Below, one piece after another: positions 53,552 to 61,695 of a stretch of 64,000 nt of DNA. Position 1 is the stretch's first letter; every line of letters begins with the position of its first letter. The DNA comes from Gemmatimonas aurantiaca (GTDB lineage: Bacteria > Gemmatimonadota > Gemmatimonadetes > Gemmatimonadales > Gemmatimonadaceae): contig NZ_JBBCJO010000014.1 in the NCBI RefSeq assembly GCF_037190085.1, positions 17,366 through 81,365 of the forward strand, read 5' to 3'. The notes beneath the pieces are model-generated. The model was not told where the DNA came from. It did not search any database and was given only the letters and a program-made list of their open reading frames with translations. Position numbers and translations under genes: made by a program.

Positions 53552-53869
53552 TCACGACGACAATTTCATCAGCACGAGCCCCGCGATGATGAGCGCCCCG
53601 GCCAGGAGACGCATGGGACTCGCCGATTCGCCAAGCACCAGAATGCCCACCGCGAACGCCCCCACCGCGCCGATGCCGGTCCATACGGTGTAGGCGGTGC
53701 CCAGTGGCAGGGCCTTCATGGCGAAGGACAGGAGTGCAAAACTGGCGATCATCGTGACCAGGGTGATGACCGTGGGCCAGAGCCGCGTGAACCCCTGCGA
53801 CTCTTTCATGAAATACGCCCACACGACTTCCAGCACTCCCGCAATCAGCAGTGAAATCCAGGCGGCCAT
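53552..53869 (-). CDS. sugE: SMR-family guanidinium exporter (Gdx/SugE-like)
   Basis: A 105-residue four-helix membrane protein of the small multidrug resistance family. The essential glutamate of helix 1 is at position 14 (LIAGVLEVVWAYFMKES). The segment ALPLGTAYTVWTGIGAVGAF (about 58-77) is the SugE/Gdx signature, which marks guanidinium export rather than quaternary-ammonium export (EmrE). It works as an antiparallel dimer driven by protons. GGAGGG lies 5 nt before ATG 53869; ATG 53872 is only 2 nt from it. A candidate guanidine riboswitch lies in the leader. Confidence 0.92.
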   Translation of the reverse strand: MAAWISLLIAGVLEVVWAYFMKESQGFTRLWPTVITLVTMIASFALLSFAMKALPLGTAYTVWTGIGAVGAFAVGILVLGESASPMRLLAGALIIAGLVLMKLSS

Positions 53870-53892
53870 CATGGCCCTCCAGTGAAGTAGGG

Positions 53893-53940
53893 CCGGGCCG
53901 TCCCGGACTTTGTCCCGAATTGGGTGAGGTCGTGGCCTCA
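53893..53940 (-). promoter_or_regulatory. Candidate guanidine-II (mini-ykkC) riboswitch in the sugE leader
   Basis: In the RNA (minus strand), hairpin 2 is CCGGG-ACGG-CCCGG (53906-53893), the exact ACGR tetraloop form of guanidine-II riboswitches, followed by the GGAGGG ribosome-binding site. Hairpin 1 is UGAGG-CCACGA-CCUCA (53940-53925), which keeps ACGA but in a 6-nt loop. The two are 18 nt apart. A gene for guanidinium export is the usual target. Confidence 0.45.
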
Positions 53941-53967
53941 GCGTGGAAATATAGCCATTCTTTCTCC

Positions 53968-54597
53968 ATGATCACCACGCTCCTCGTCCGGGCGCGCCGA
54001 CGCGCCCTCGCAGCCGGCCTTGCCGTGGCCGCATTGCCCATCATGGGCCACGCGCAGTCCGCAGCCCCGACACCGGGTACCGTCGCCGTGCGGATCGAGA
54101 CCTCTCTCGGCACGATCCTGGCCGAGATCGACAGCCTGCATGCACCGGTCAGTGCGCGCAATTTCCTGCGCTACGTCGACTCCAGTGCCTATGTCGACGG
54201 ACGCTTCCATCGCACCGTGACCATGGACAACCAGCCCCGGGACACCGTGCGCATCGAAGTGATTCAGGGTGGTGCGAATCCCGCCCGCACGGGAGCACGA
54301 TTCCCCGCCGTGCCGCTCGAGCGCACGACCGTGACGGGACTTCGGCATCGCGATGGCACGCTCAGCATGGCTCGCGGTGGTCCCGACTCTGCCACGTCGG
54401 ATTTTTTCATCTGCATCGGTGACCAACCGTCACTCGATTTTGGTGGACACCGCAACCTCGATGGTCAGGGTTTCGCGGCCTTCGGTCAGGTGACACAGGG
54501 CATGGACATCGTGCGCGCCATACAGAAACAGCCCGCGAACGGACAGACCCTCGAGCCGCCCATCCGGATCGTGCGCATCGAACGCGTGCGGCGCTGA
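53968..54597 (+). CDS. Exported peptidyl-prolyl cis-trans isomerase, cyclophilin type
   Basis: A 209-residue protein with a signal peptide (LAAGLAVAALPIMGHAQS, about 14-31). The cyclophilin domain follows: VRIETSLGTILAEIDSLHAPVSARNFLRYV, FHRTV, IQGGANP and GTLSMARGGPDSATSDFFICIGDQPSLDF, i.e. the catalytic R-x-x and FFI-type core with a shortened loop region. It catalyses proline isomerisation in the periplasm. ATG 53968 is chosen because the signal peptide begins there. The stop is followed by a strong bidirectional hairpin. Confidence 0.9.
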   Translation: MITTLLVRARRRALAAGLAVAALPIMGHAQSAAPTPGTVAVRIETSLGTILAEIDSLHAPVSARNFLRYVDSSAYVDGRFHRTVTMDNQPRDTVRIEVIQGGANPARTGARFPAVPLERTTVTGLRHRDGTLSMARGGPDSATSDFFICIGDQPSLDFGGHRNLDGQGFAAFGQVTQGMDIVRAIQKQPANGQTLEPPIRIVRIERVRR

Positions 54598-54614
54598 GAC
54601 AGGCTGTGACGTTC

Positions 54615-54652
54615 AGGTCGTGATGGGGCAGGCCTCAGCCCCATCACGACCT
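54615..54652. terminator. Bidirectional hairpin between convergent cyclophilin and DUF5916 genes
   Basis: AGGTCGTGATGGGGC (54615-54629) pairs perfectly with GCCCCATCACGACCT (54638-54652) around an 8-nt loop. It lies 17 bp behind the cyclophilin stop and 6 bp from the DUF5916 stop. No T-run follows, so termination may be Rho-assisted. Confidence 0.65.
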
Positions 54653-54658
54653 CTCGCA

Positions 54659-57205
54659 TCAGGGATTGAACCAGTACGACACCTTGAGCAGGAAACTGTT
54701 GTCTGGTGGCAGTCCGAACAGATCGTGCATCTCGGGACCGAACGCGAAGCGGCCGGAGAGGTCTTCATAACCGCTGCGTCCATGTTGCCATACCAGGAAC
54801 AGCGTGGATCCGGGACGATACTCCCATCGGGCAACCACATTCGATCGCCACTCGCGGAACTGAAAGCCCCCGCCATCTTCCGCCAGTACACGCCAGCGGT
54901 CGGCGTATCGCGCCGCCCGCGGTGCCGCCGGCACCATCAACCGGTCATAGTCACCGCTCGTGAGGTACGGCTGCCCCCACATCTGCAACGACAGGGTTGG
55001 CGTGGCGGTGAAATTCAGCCGGACGCTGCTCGAGAATGTGGTCTGATCGAGCGGCGCAAACAGCCACTGCGGAGCGCCGCTCACACTGTCCGTACGATTG
55101 CGCACCCACTGCGACCCGGTTTCGGCGTGTTGCCAGCTCGCATTCAGCGATGCCGAGAAACGTGACGAGGCACGAAACTGCAGCGATGGTTCGACCCAGA
55201 AGCTCGAGGTGTGTCCTTCGTCCGCCCGCTTCCCTCCCACGAACAGCGTCGGAATGACCACACGACGTCCGTCACCTTCCACCCCCACGAAGTAGTTGAA
55301 CCCTCGTGGCACCCGGATCGCCGGACCACCACGCGCCACCCGATCGTCGTATGCGGGGGCGAGACTCTGCACCGTGAGTCCCCAGTGTGCGCCCCACTGA
55401 TTCGGCAATTCGATGTGCCAATTGGTGTTGACGCTGTTCCAGGTGTTGAGCCCGGACGCCGACCAGTTGGTGCCGATGTTCGTGTTGATGAAGGCCCGGC
55501 GATAGTACGACGTCGGTTGGAGCAGCTGGAACGCATACCACCCACGGGCGATCTGCTCGTCGGCGCGGGACTGGAACCCCAGGTCGTTGGTCTCGTAACC
55601 CGGCGTGAACCGCTGATACACGAACTGGAAGCGCGTGATGCCGCCGCCGAACTTGCTGAGTGAAACCCGTTGGGCCAGTCCCGTGAGCGCCGTGCGCGTC
55701 GAATCGACGGACAGACGGTCGTCGGGCCGTTGATAGCGATGCACCCCGTCGGTCTGCAGTTGCAACACACTGGCGGCACTTCCACGCACCACGCTCCCCG
55801 AAAGCGAGAAGGTCGCTTCGTAGTTGCGTCCACCGAATCGATGACGCCCGTCGATGCCTCCCGTGTAAGCCTCCCGCCGCAACCACGGCGACGTCCATTC
55901 GTCGAGTGAACGGTTCACCGCCGTCACCATCGCGCCGATGCCGCTCTGCCCCTTCGCGAGATCCTGCTGCAGGCGCACCACCGCATGATTGGTCATCGGC
56001 TCGATGGTACGATCCTGTGAGCCCACCATACGTTCCGTGGCGACATCCAGCAGGCCCACCGACAGTCCCCCGCGCGTACGTCCGGTGATCTTGGCCGCGC
56101 CGAGGATGGTGGATTGCTGCGGACTGCCGGCATCGCCATAACGACCGACGAGTTGTGGGGCACGACCGATGCGTCGTGAATAGAACAGGCCCCGGCATCC
56201 CGAATCGATGTCGTCGCAGAAGTTGCGAAACGCGAAGATGCCGGCGCCTTCCAGGAAAAACGGACGCCGTTCCTCGAAGTAGGGCTCGAACGCCGACAGA
56301 TTGAGCAGCGAAGGATCCGCCTCCACCTGACCGAAGTCGGGATTGACCGCCGCATCCAGCGTCAGGTTGGATGCGAGGCCCATCTTGAGGTCCGCCCCCA
56401 CGGTACTCTGCTGCGGATGCGACGCGCCACCGATGCCATCGAAACGGGTCGTACTCTTCGTGAGGACGTACGGAGTGACCTCCAGACGTCGAGGCGATGG
56501 AATGCGCTCGAGGCCCGTCAGTTCTCCGGCCTGCGAGATGAAGCCCTGGGCATCCTGCCGGAACAGCGGCCAGCTCAATCGCTCACCGGTGCGGGCAATC
56601 TCGCGCACGAACATGAGACCGAACGTATGTGTCTCGCGTGCCGGAAAGCGGAACTGACTGAATGGCAACCGGTACTCCGCCGTCCATCCCAGCGAATCGA
56701 TGCGGGTGACCACATCCCAGATCGCATCCCAGGTGCCGTCCTCGTTGGTGTCGTTGTACACGAGGAAGTCGCGCTTCACCCCCACGGGATTCACCGCGAA
56801 CTCGTATCCCGTGCGACGGTCGTGATACGAGTCGAGCACGACTTTGAAGTGATCGCTGTTGGTCCGCACGTCGCGTCGGCTGAGCAGCGCCACGATGCTG
56901 TCAGGCGCCGGATCGTACATCCGGGCGAATACATAGAGCGCACGATCGTCGTAGGCCACCTTGACCTCCGTACGGAAGCGCGGCGCTCCCCCGACCCGCG
57001 GTTGGTATTCCAGAAAGCCGTCCACCACCGGCGCGTTCCGCCAGACCTCGTCGTCGTCACGACCATCGAGCGTGGGTGCGGTGGCGGCGCGGACGGCCAC
57101 GGCCGGCTGCGCACGGAGCGCGCCGGCGCAGGCCAGCAGCACGATCGACACACCGAGAGCGCGATTCATAGCGCGATTCAGAACGCGATTCATCACGCGA
57201 TTCAC
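54659..57205 (-). CDS. DUF5916 outer-membrane protein with CBM9-like N-terminal domain
   Basis: About 848 residues. A signal peptide (VSIVLLACAGALRAQ) precedes a CBM9-like beta domain (TAPTLDGRDDDEVWRNAPVVDGFLEYQPRVG ... VNPVGVKRDFLVYND), then a DUF5916 barrel: FGLMFVREIARTGERLSWP, VNPDFGQVEADPSLLNLSAFEPYFEERRPFFLEGAGIFAF, and an aromatic C-terminal strand. Such proteins are large outer-membrane receptors or porins of unclear substrate. The GTG at 57205 overlaps the HEAT gene stop (GTGA); ATGs at 57193 and 57169 lie in the same frame on each unit of a 12-bp repeat. It is coupled to the HEAT-repeat gene. Confidence 0.82.
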   Translation of the reverse strand: MNRVMNRVLNRAMNRALGVSIVLLACAGALRAQPAVAVRAATAPTLDGRDDDEVWRNAPVVDGFLEYQPRVGGAPRFRTEVKVAYDDRALYVFARMYDPAPDSIVALLSRRDVRTNSDHFKVVLDSYHDRRTGYEFAVNPVGVKRDFLVYNDTNEDGTWDAIWDVVTRIDSLGWTAEYRLPFSQFRFPARETHTFGLMFVREIARTGERLSWPLFRQDAQGFISQAGELTGLERIPSPRRLEVTPYVLTKSTTRFDGIGGASHPQQSTVGADLKMGLASNLTLDAAVNPDFGQVEADPSLLNLSAFEPYFEERRPFFLEGAGIFAFRNFCDDIDSGCRGLFYSRRIGRAPQLVGRYGDAGSPQQSTILGAAKITGRTRGGLSVGLLDVATERMVGSQDRTIEPMTNHAVVRLQQDLAKGQSGIGAMVTAVNRSLDEWTSPWLRREAYTGGIDGRHRFGGRNYEATFSLSGSVVRGSAASVLQLQTDGVHRYQRPDDRLSVDSTRTALTGLAQRVSLSKFGGGITRFQFVYQRFTPGYETNDLGFQSRADEQIARGWYAFQLLQPTSYYRRAFINTNIGTNWSASGLNTWNSVNTNWHIELPNQWGAHWGLTVQSLAPAYDDRVARGGPAIRVPRGFNYFVGVEGDGRRVVIPTLFVGGKRADEGHTSSFWVEPSLQFRASSRFSASLNASWQHAETGSQWVRNRTDSVSGAPQWLFAPLDQTTFSSSVRLNFTATPTLSLQMWGQPYLTSGDYDRLMVPAAPRAARYADRWRVLAEDGGGFQFREWRSNVVARWEYRPGSTLFLVWQHGRSGYEDLSGRFAFGPEMHDLFGLPPDNSFLLKVSYWFNP
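57158..57205 (-). repeat. 12-bp tandem repeat with a start codon in each unit
   Basis: Four 12-bp units related to AGCGCGATTCAT (plus strand) span the start of the DUF5916 gene. On the coding strand the units begin with GTG, ATG, CTG and ATG, all in frame, so translation could begin at several units. Confidence 0.8.
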
Positions 57206-58527
57206 GGAAACGGCCGCGGACGGGGCATCGGCCACGGCCAGGGATCGATGGCCCCTCCCCGCACCATCGAGCGAACGGCCAGCTCACGTACCTTGGGGTC
57301 GGACGACGACACCAGCGCACGCACCGCGCGGTCACTGCCGCCTCCCAGGCCGGCCGCCGCGCGCACGAGCGCCTCCCGTACGCGATCGACGTTTTCACGT
57401 TCCAGCGCATCCACCACCGCATCGAGTGTCTGGGGATCCTGCAGTTCCTTGAGCGCCCACGCTGTGGCCCGACGGACCTTGGCTTCACGATCACGCAGGG
57501 CCCGCACCAGTGCGGCGGGTACCTGTCGATCACCAACCGACCCTGCTGCCCACGCCGCGATCTCGCGCACATCACCGACACGATCATCGGCGGCCGCGGT
57601 GGCCAGCACATTCAGCGCCGTACGATGACGCGTGGTCCCCAGTGCCCAGGCGGCTGACTCCCGCGCATCGGCATCGTCGTCGCGCGCGACCATGGTCATG
57701 AGCGCCTCGCCCGCCTCGTCCGTGAGCCGACGCTGCTGACCGAGCGCCCACGCGGCCATCTCACGTACCGACGCGTCCCGGTCCCGTAACGCCCGCGTGA
57801 GTGCCACCGCGCCTTCCCGGGCGTCGATGTTGCCGATGGCCCACGCCACCGTGCGTCGTACCTGCGGACTGGGATCGTTGGCCAGCAATGGCGCGAGGGT
57901 CGCCACACTGCGCGTGGAGTCGAGCTGTCCGAGTGACGTCACGGCCGCGAGCCGCACCGCCGTGTTGCGATCCGCCACCAGATCGTGCAGGACACGCAAT
58001 GCGGCTCCATCGCGCAGGCGTCCCGCGGCCCAGGCGGCATTGGCCCGCACACTTGCCACGTCGTCATGCAACACCCGCCGCACCGAGGGTGCGGCCTCAC
58101 GCACATCGCCACGTCCGAGCACGGCCAATACCGACACCCGCACCACCGAATCACGCGACGACAACCGCTCCACCATCGGCGCCATGATCGACGAATCCGG
58201 TTGCGTGGCGAGCAGCTGTGAAGCCATCTCCCCCACACAGGCATCGGTATCGCCAAGGGCCTGCACCAATCGCGCGACCGCTGGAGTGGGCAGGACATCC
58301 GGCCGTTCAGGCATCGACACAGGCAGGCGGGTCACCGGTGGCTCACCCCCGCGTCCCCATCCCATACCGCGCACGGCGCGAGTGGCCAGTTGGCACATCG
58401 TCACCGGCGCGCCGCGGGCATCGGCCAGCAGCGCTTCCACATCCAGTGCCGCGCGGGACGCCGACGTCTCCGCGCCACCCACCGTCAACGTGGTGGTCAC
58501 CACCACGCCCATCAGAAAACTTTTCAT
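57202..58527 (-). CDS. Exported HEAT-repeat protein
   Basis: A 441-residue protein. A signal-like N-terminus (MKSFLMGVVVTTTLTVGGAE) precedes about 11 HEAT/PBS-lyase-like repeats of roughly 31 residues, e.g. DVREAAPSVRRVLHDDVASVRANAAWAAGRL and RDASVREMAAWALGQ, with the A-A-W-A-L-G motif recurring. Such scaffolds bind partner proteins. ATG 58527 has GGAGGAG 5 nt upstream, which rules out the longer frame. The operator copy at 58556-58571 is directly upstream. It ends in a GTGA overlap with the DUF5916 gene. The repeats resemble those of the M56-HEAT protein next to it. Confidence 0.85.
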   Translation of the reverse strand: MKSFLMGVVVTTTLTVGGAETSASRAALDVEALLADARGAPVTMCQLATRAVRGMGWGRGGEPPVTRLPVSMPERPDVLPTPAVARLVQALGDTDACVGEMASQLLATQPDSSIMAPMVERLSSRDSVVRVSVLAVLGRGDVREAAPSVRRVLHDDVASVRANAAWAAGRLRDGAALRVLHDLVADRNTAVRLAAVTSLGQLDSTRSVATLAPLLANDPSPQVRRTVAWAIGNIDAREGAVALTRALRDRDASVREMAAWALGQQRRLTDEAGEALMTMVARDDDADARESAAWALGTTRHRTALNVLATAAADDRVGDVREIAAWAAGSVGDRQVPAALVRALRDREAKVRRATAWALKELQDPQTLDAVVDALERENVDRVREALVRAAAGLGGGSDRAVRALVSSSDPKVRELAVRSMVRGGAIDPWPWPMPRPRPFP

Positions 58528-58555
58528 GATCTCCTCCACCGCGGGGATGCGGTCA

Positions 58556-58571
58556 TGTTGAAATTTCAGCA
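58556..58571. promoter_or_regulatory. BlaI-type operator copy 3 (upstream of the HEAT gene)
   Basis: TGTTGAAATTTCAGCA, a near-perfect dyad (7 of 8 pairs), 29 bp before the HEAT gene start. It matches the two copies that flank the second blaI promoter at 14 and 13 or more of 16 positions, taking the complementary strand where needed. Confidence 0.65.
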
Positions 58572-58580
58572 CTTCGGGGG

Positions 58581-58604
58581 AAAAGAGTCGGCGCCGAAGC
58601 GCCG
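58581..58604 (-). terminator. Intrinsic terminator after the M56-HEAT gene
   Basis: On the minus strand CGGCGC-TTCG-GCGCCG forms a 6-bp stem with a cUUCGg tetraloop, followed by ACTCTTTT. It separates the M56-HEAT gene from the HEAT gene, which then has its own operator. Confidence 0.7.
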
Positions 58605-58620
58605 TGCTCCTTACTGCTCC

Positions 58621-60849
58621 TTACCTCTGCGGAGTGGGACGCGGGTCAGGCCACGGCCAGGGCCAGGGTGTCGGCTGGGGACGTCCTGCCAACAGCGAGA
58701 TGGCCTGTTCGCGGATATCGGGATCGTTGTTGTCGAGCATCTGCTTGATGAATTCCGTCGATTGTTCACCCAGCGACACGAGTGTGCGGAACATGTCCCG
58801 ACGGACCATGGGGTCTTTTTCCGCACGGAATGCACGCAGCAAGGCCGGCACCGCGCGGTCATCACCGATCTGATACAACGCCCACGTCACCGCCCGACGC
58901 ACGTCGCGACCACTGTCTTCGAGATGCGTCGTGAGTCCGGCAGGCAATTGTGCCGGTGTCACGTTGCCCAGTGCCCATGCCGCGCGTGAACGCACCGATG
59001 CTTCGGGGTCTTCGAGGGCTTTGAGCAATGCGGACTCCGCCTCCCGCGCTTCGATCGTGCCGATGGCCCAGGCCGCCGTTCCGCGCACCCGTGAGTCGAC
59101 ATCGCGCAGGGCGTCGATCAACGCACTGGTTGTCGTGCGCGATGCCGGATCGTCGGCCAGCGCCCAGGCGGCCACTTCGCGGACCTTCGCATCGGTATCG
59201 CGTCTGAGAGCCGTGATCAGCGCCGTCCGCACACCGGGATCCACGACCAGGTACTCATTCAGCCCCCAGGCGGCCACGCGACGAATGGACGCACTGCTGT
59301 CGGTGGTGAGAATGCGGACCAACAACCGGGCCCGCTCGGCCATCGGCAGACTGTCGAAGCCAGCCAGTCCACTGTTCATGGACTGTCGGCCCACGGCGGG
59401 ACCGAGCGCGTTCAGGATCCCGGTACTCACGTCGGTGGAGAACTGCGTCACGACCCGGCTGAGCGCCTGGTCCACCCGACGACCGAGTTGCCCCGACGGA
59501 GGGACCGCGGGCGCGGCAGGAGGCCGCACTGGCAGGTATCGCGTTTCGCTGGTCGTCTTCTCCGCTTCCCTTCCCGAATCCGTCACCGCGTTGCGCACGA
59601 CCGCGTCATGTGCTGCTGCGTCGTACGCTGGCGCGTCATGCACTACTGCGTCAGGCGTCACGGCATCCCGCCCAACGTTCGTGCTGTCTGCCCGCTGAAC
59701 CAGCCCGGCCATCGATGTCATCGTGGCACTGGGAGCACTCGATGTCACCGGTGCTGCCGCACCGACCAGCAGGGTCACCGCGCCGATCAGTCCCGCCAGC
59801 GTGACAGCCTGTCGACGCGTGGTGTTGCGCCGGGGACGCTCCGGATCGAGGATCGCCAGCATGCGTCCTTCGAACTCACTGCGGCGCGCCATCGCGATGG
59901 CCACGGCGGGTGTCGCATCACCCTTCACCGAAGTCACGATGTCCAGCAAGTGCTCGGCATAATCCGACGGACGTGTGCCCGACGACACCGCGAGATCGTC
60001 ACATGCCTGCTCACTTTCCGCCCGCAATGCGCCGGCTGCCATCCACACCATCGGATGGAACCAGTACACGGCACACACCAGCCGCGCGAAGGTGTGTCCG
60101 AGCAGATCGTTGCGTCGCACGTGCGCGAGTTCGTGCAGCAGGACGGCCTGTCGACGTTCGAGGCTCCATGCATCCGACGACAACGGCAGCACGATCGTCG
60201 GTGTCCGTACACCGCAGGCGAAGGGCATGCGCACGTCGGCCGAGCGGACGACACGCGGCACATCATCGAGTCCGATACGGTCGGCCACTTCGTACAGCGG
60301 GTCGAGCCAGTCGGACGTGGACACCACGCTGGCGCGACGTACGATGCGTGAAGCCGCGAGCCAACTGCGCAGCAACCAGGCCGCGGAGATCAGCATCCCC
60401 ACCAACCATGCCATCGCGATCAGCGTCAATGGCGGCAGCGACCGCAGCAGCATCAGAGACGTCTGCAGACGCGTCGTGATCGACGGTGGCGTGCTGGACG
60501 TGCCGGGAGACTCCGAGGTCAGTGCCGGCGTGGTCGGCGAAGCGATCGTCGCCGGTGAGGCCGGACTGGCTTCGGTCGAGGCCATCTCCACCGCCGGTGA
60601 ATACGTCGCCCTGGCCCCGGGCACCACACCGGCCGGAATCACCGCAATCCGCATGGGCTGCGTGAATTCCAGCACGGGAATGAGCAACGTGGCCACCAGC
60701 ACCACCAGCCACCAGAGATGCCGGATACCGGCCGTGGCGCGCCGCAGCAGACGCGCGCCCAACACCGCCAGTCCGAGCAGCAGCGTGATCTTCGCAAGCA
60801 CCAGCATCAGCGTCGACGGATCCACCGGGAGGGAAAGGGCATCAGGCAT
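58621..60849 (-). CDS. M56 (BlaR1-like) peptidase with C-terminal HEAT repeats
   Basis: A 742-residue membrane protein. Helices near 14-35, 42-60 and 140-165 lead to the M56 zinc motif HELAH (H239, E240, H243) and to ESEQACDDLAVSSG, which supplies the remaining ligand. A further helix (about 348-368) starts the extracytoplasmic part: a Ser/Thr/Ala/Asp-rich linker, then about eight HEAT-like repeats (about 500-730, e.g. RREVAAWAL-type units such as KVREVAAWALADDP). BlaR1 proteins carry a penicillin-binding domain here, so the HEAT array is a different sensor or partner-binding module. Its start overlaps the BlaI gene stop by 8 bp. It is likely to cleave that BlaI. Confidence 0.88.
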   Translation of the reverse strand: MPDALSLPVDPSTLMLVLAKITLLLGLAVLGARLLRRATAGIRHLWWLVVLVATLLIPVLEFTQPMRIAVIPAGVVPGARATYSPAVEMASTEASPASPATIASPTTPALTSESPGTSSTPPSITTRLQTSLMLLRSLPPLTLIAMAWLVGMLISAAWLLRSWLAASRIVRRASVVSTSDWLDPLYEVADRIGLDDVPRVVRSADVRMPFACGVRTPTIVLPLSSDAWSLERRQAVLLHELAHVRRNDLLGHTFARLVCAVYWFHPMVWMAAGALRAESEQACDDLAVSSGTRPSDYAEHLLDIVTSVKGDATPAVAIAMARRSEFEGRMLAILDPERPRRNTTRRQAVTLAGLIGAVTLLVGAAAPVTSSAPSATMTSMAGLVQRADSTNVGRDAVTPDAVVHDAPAYDAAAHDAVVRNAVTDSGREAEKTTSETRYLPVRPPAAPAVPPSGQLGRRVDQALSRVVTQFSTDVSTGILNALGPAVGRQSMNSGLAGFDSLPMAERARLLVRILTTDSSASIRRVAAWGLNEYLVVDPGVRTALITALRRDTDAKVREVAAWALADDPASRTTTSALIDALRDVDSRVRGTAAWAIGTIEAREAESALLKALEDPEASVRSRAAWALGNVTPAQLPAGLTTHLEDSGRDVRRAVTWALYQIGDDRAVPALLRAFRAEKDPMVRRDMFRTLVSLGEQSTEFIKQMLDNNDPDIREQAISLLAGRPQPTPWPWPWPDPRPTPQR

Positions 60850-61258
60850 CGGTGCCCCCCTCCGAGTGCCGCGCTCGGGCGATCGCCTCGCGCAGACGAC
60901 TCACGTCACGCGCATCGAGCCCGAAGTCGTTGCGACGCAGCAGCGCCGTCACCGCCAACTCGGGCGAACCACCGAAATAGGTGTCCACCAGATGGTTCAG
61001 GGCCGTCTCACGCACCGCATCGCTGTCCACGGCGGGATAGTACACATAGCGCGGCCCATCCTCGCGGAAACGGATGGTTCCCTTCTCCGCCAGAATCCGC
61101 ACGATCGAACGCACGGCCGAGTAGGTCGGCGGATCCGGCAACTCGGCCATGATCTCGGCCACCGTCGCCTCACCACGTCGGTGCAGAATGTCCATCACCT
61201 GCCGTTCACGCCGGGACAGACTGCCCGTCGGGGATTCGGAGTCGTGCGGAGTAGCCAT
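60842..61258 (-). CDS. BlaI/MecI-family transcriptional repressor (second copy)
   Basis: A 138-residue winged-helix repressor. The N-terminal HTH region reads LSRRERQVMDILHRRGEATVAEIMAEL and YSAVRSIVRILAEKGTIRF, followed by YYPAVDSDAVRETALNHLVDTYFGG. ATG 61258 is chosen over the longer frame because upstream codons run through the two operators. The promoter and operators lie at 61280-61330. It differs from the first BlaI (33.3 kb) and has another operator class. Confidence 0.9.
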   Translation of the reverse strand: MATPHDSESPTGSLSRRERQVMDILHRRGEATVAEIMAELPDPPTYSAVRSIVRILAEKGTIRFREDGPRYVYYPAVDSDAVRETALNHLVDTYFGGSPELAVTALLRRNDFGLDARDVSRLREAIARARHSEGGTDA

Positions 61259-61279
61259 GTGGCCTGACCTGAAAGAGTC

Positions 61280-61295
61280 TGCTGATTTTTCAACC
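61280..61295. promoter_or_regulatory. BlaI-type operator copy 1 (second BlaI system)
   Basis: TGCTGATTTTTCAACC. Its spacing to copy 2 is 17 bp. It lies just behind the -10 element of the minus-strand promoter. Confidence 0.65.
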
Positions 61296-61296
61296 A

Positions 61297-61312
61297 TGCT
61301 GATATTTCAACA
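61297..61312. promoter_or_regulatory. BlaI-type operator copy 2 (second BlaI system)
   Basis: TGCTGATATTTCAACA. It shares 14 of 16 bases with copy 1, and covers the -10 box of the second blaI promoter. Confidence 0.65.
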
Positions 61313-61330
61313 GTCTTCCCTGCTTGTCAA
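61302..61330 (-). promoter_or_regulatory. Promoter of the second blaI operon
   Basis: Minus strand: a consensus TTGACA (61330-61325), then 17 bp, then AAATAT (61307-61302). The -10 overlaps operator copy 2, so a bound repressor would block initiation. Confidence 0.6.
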
Positions 61331-61392
61331 CCCGGGGTATAAGTAGGCAGACCCGCCGTCTCGGCGGGATTTCTCACTTTCTGGAGCGGATC

Positions 61393-61647
61393 ATGGGTCT
61401 TCTGTATACCTGCCTGATCGGTCTCATCGTGGGTGCGGTTGCCAAGTTCCTGATGCCCGGCAAGGACCCCGGAGGGTTCATCATCACCATCCTGCTCGGT
61501 ATCGCAGGCGCGTTCGTGGGCACGTGGCTCGGACAGGTGCTCGGATTGTACGCCGCGGGTGCCCAGGCCGGATTCATCGCCAGCGTCATCGGGGCGATGT
61601 TGCTGCTCTTCGTATATCGACTGATCACTGGCAGGAAGTCGGCCTGA
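61393..61647 (+). CDS. GlsB/YeaQ/YmgE-family membrane protein
   Basis: An 84-residue small membrane protein with three hydrophobic helices and the family pattern GLIVGAVAKFLMPGKDPGGFIITILLGIAGAFVGTWLG. GlsB/YeaQ proteins are transglycosylase-associated by name, often induced in stress, and their mechanism is not known. GGAG lies 6 nt before ATG 61393. A TATAAG at 61338-61343 is a possible -10 on this strand. The region before it is shared with the second blaI promoter region on the other strand. Confidence 0.9.
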   Translation: MGLLYTCLIGLIVGAVAKFLMPGKDPGGFIITILLGIAGAFVGTWLGQVLGLYAAGAQAGFIASVIGAMLLLFVYRLITGRKSA

Positions 61648-61695
61648 ACAGGCCTGATACGGCTCGCCTACGGCTACATCATCCGCGCGACCCGG

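Noticed and set aside
53893..53940. Guanidine-I or guanidine-III riboswitch
   Set aside because: The leader is too short for ykkC class I, and the CCGGACGAGG-type core of class III is not present; class II fits best.
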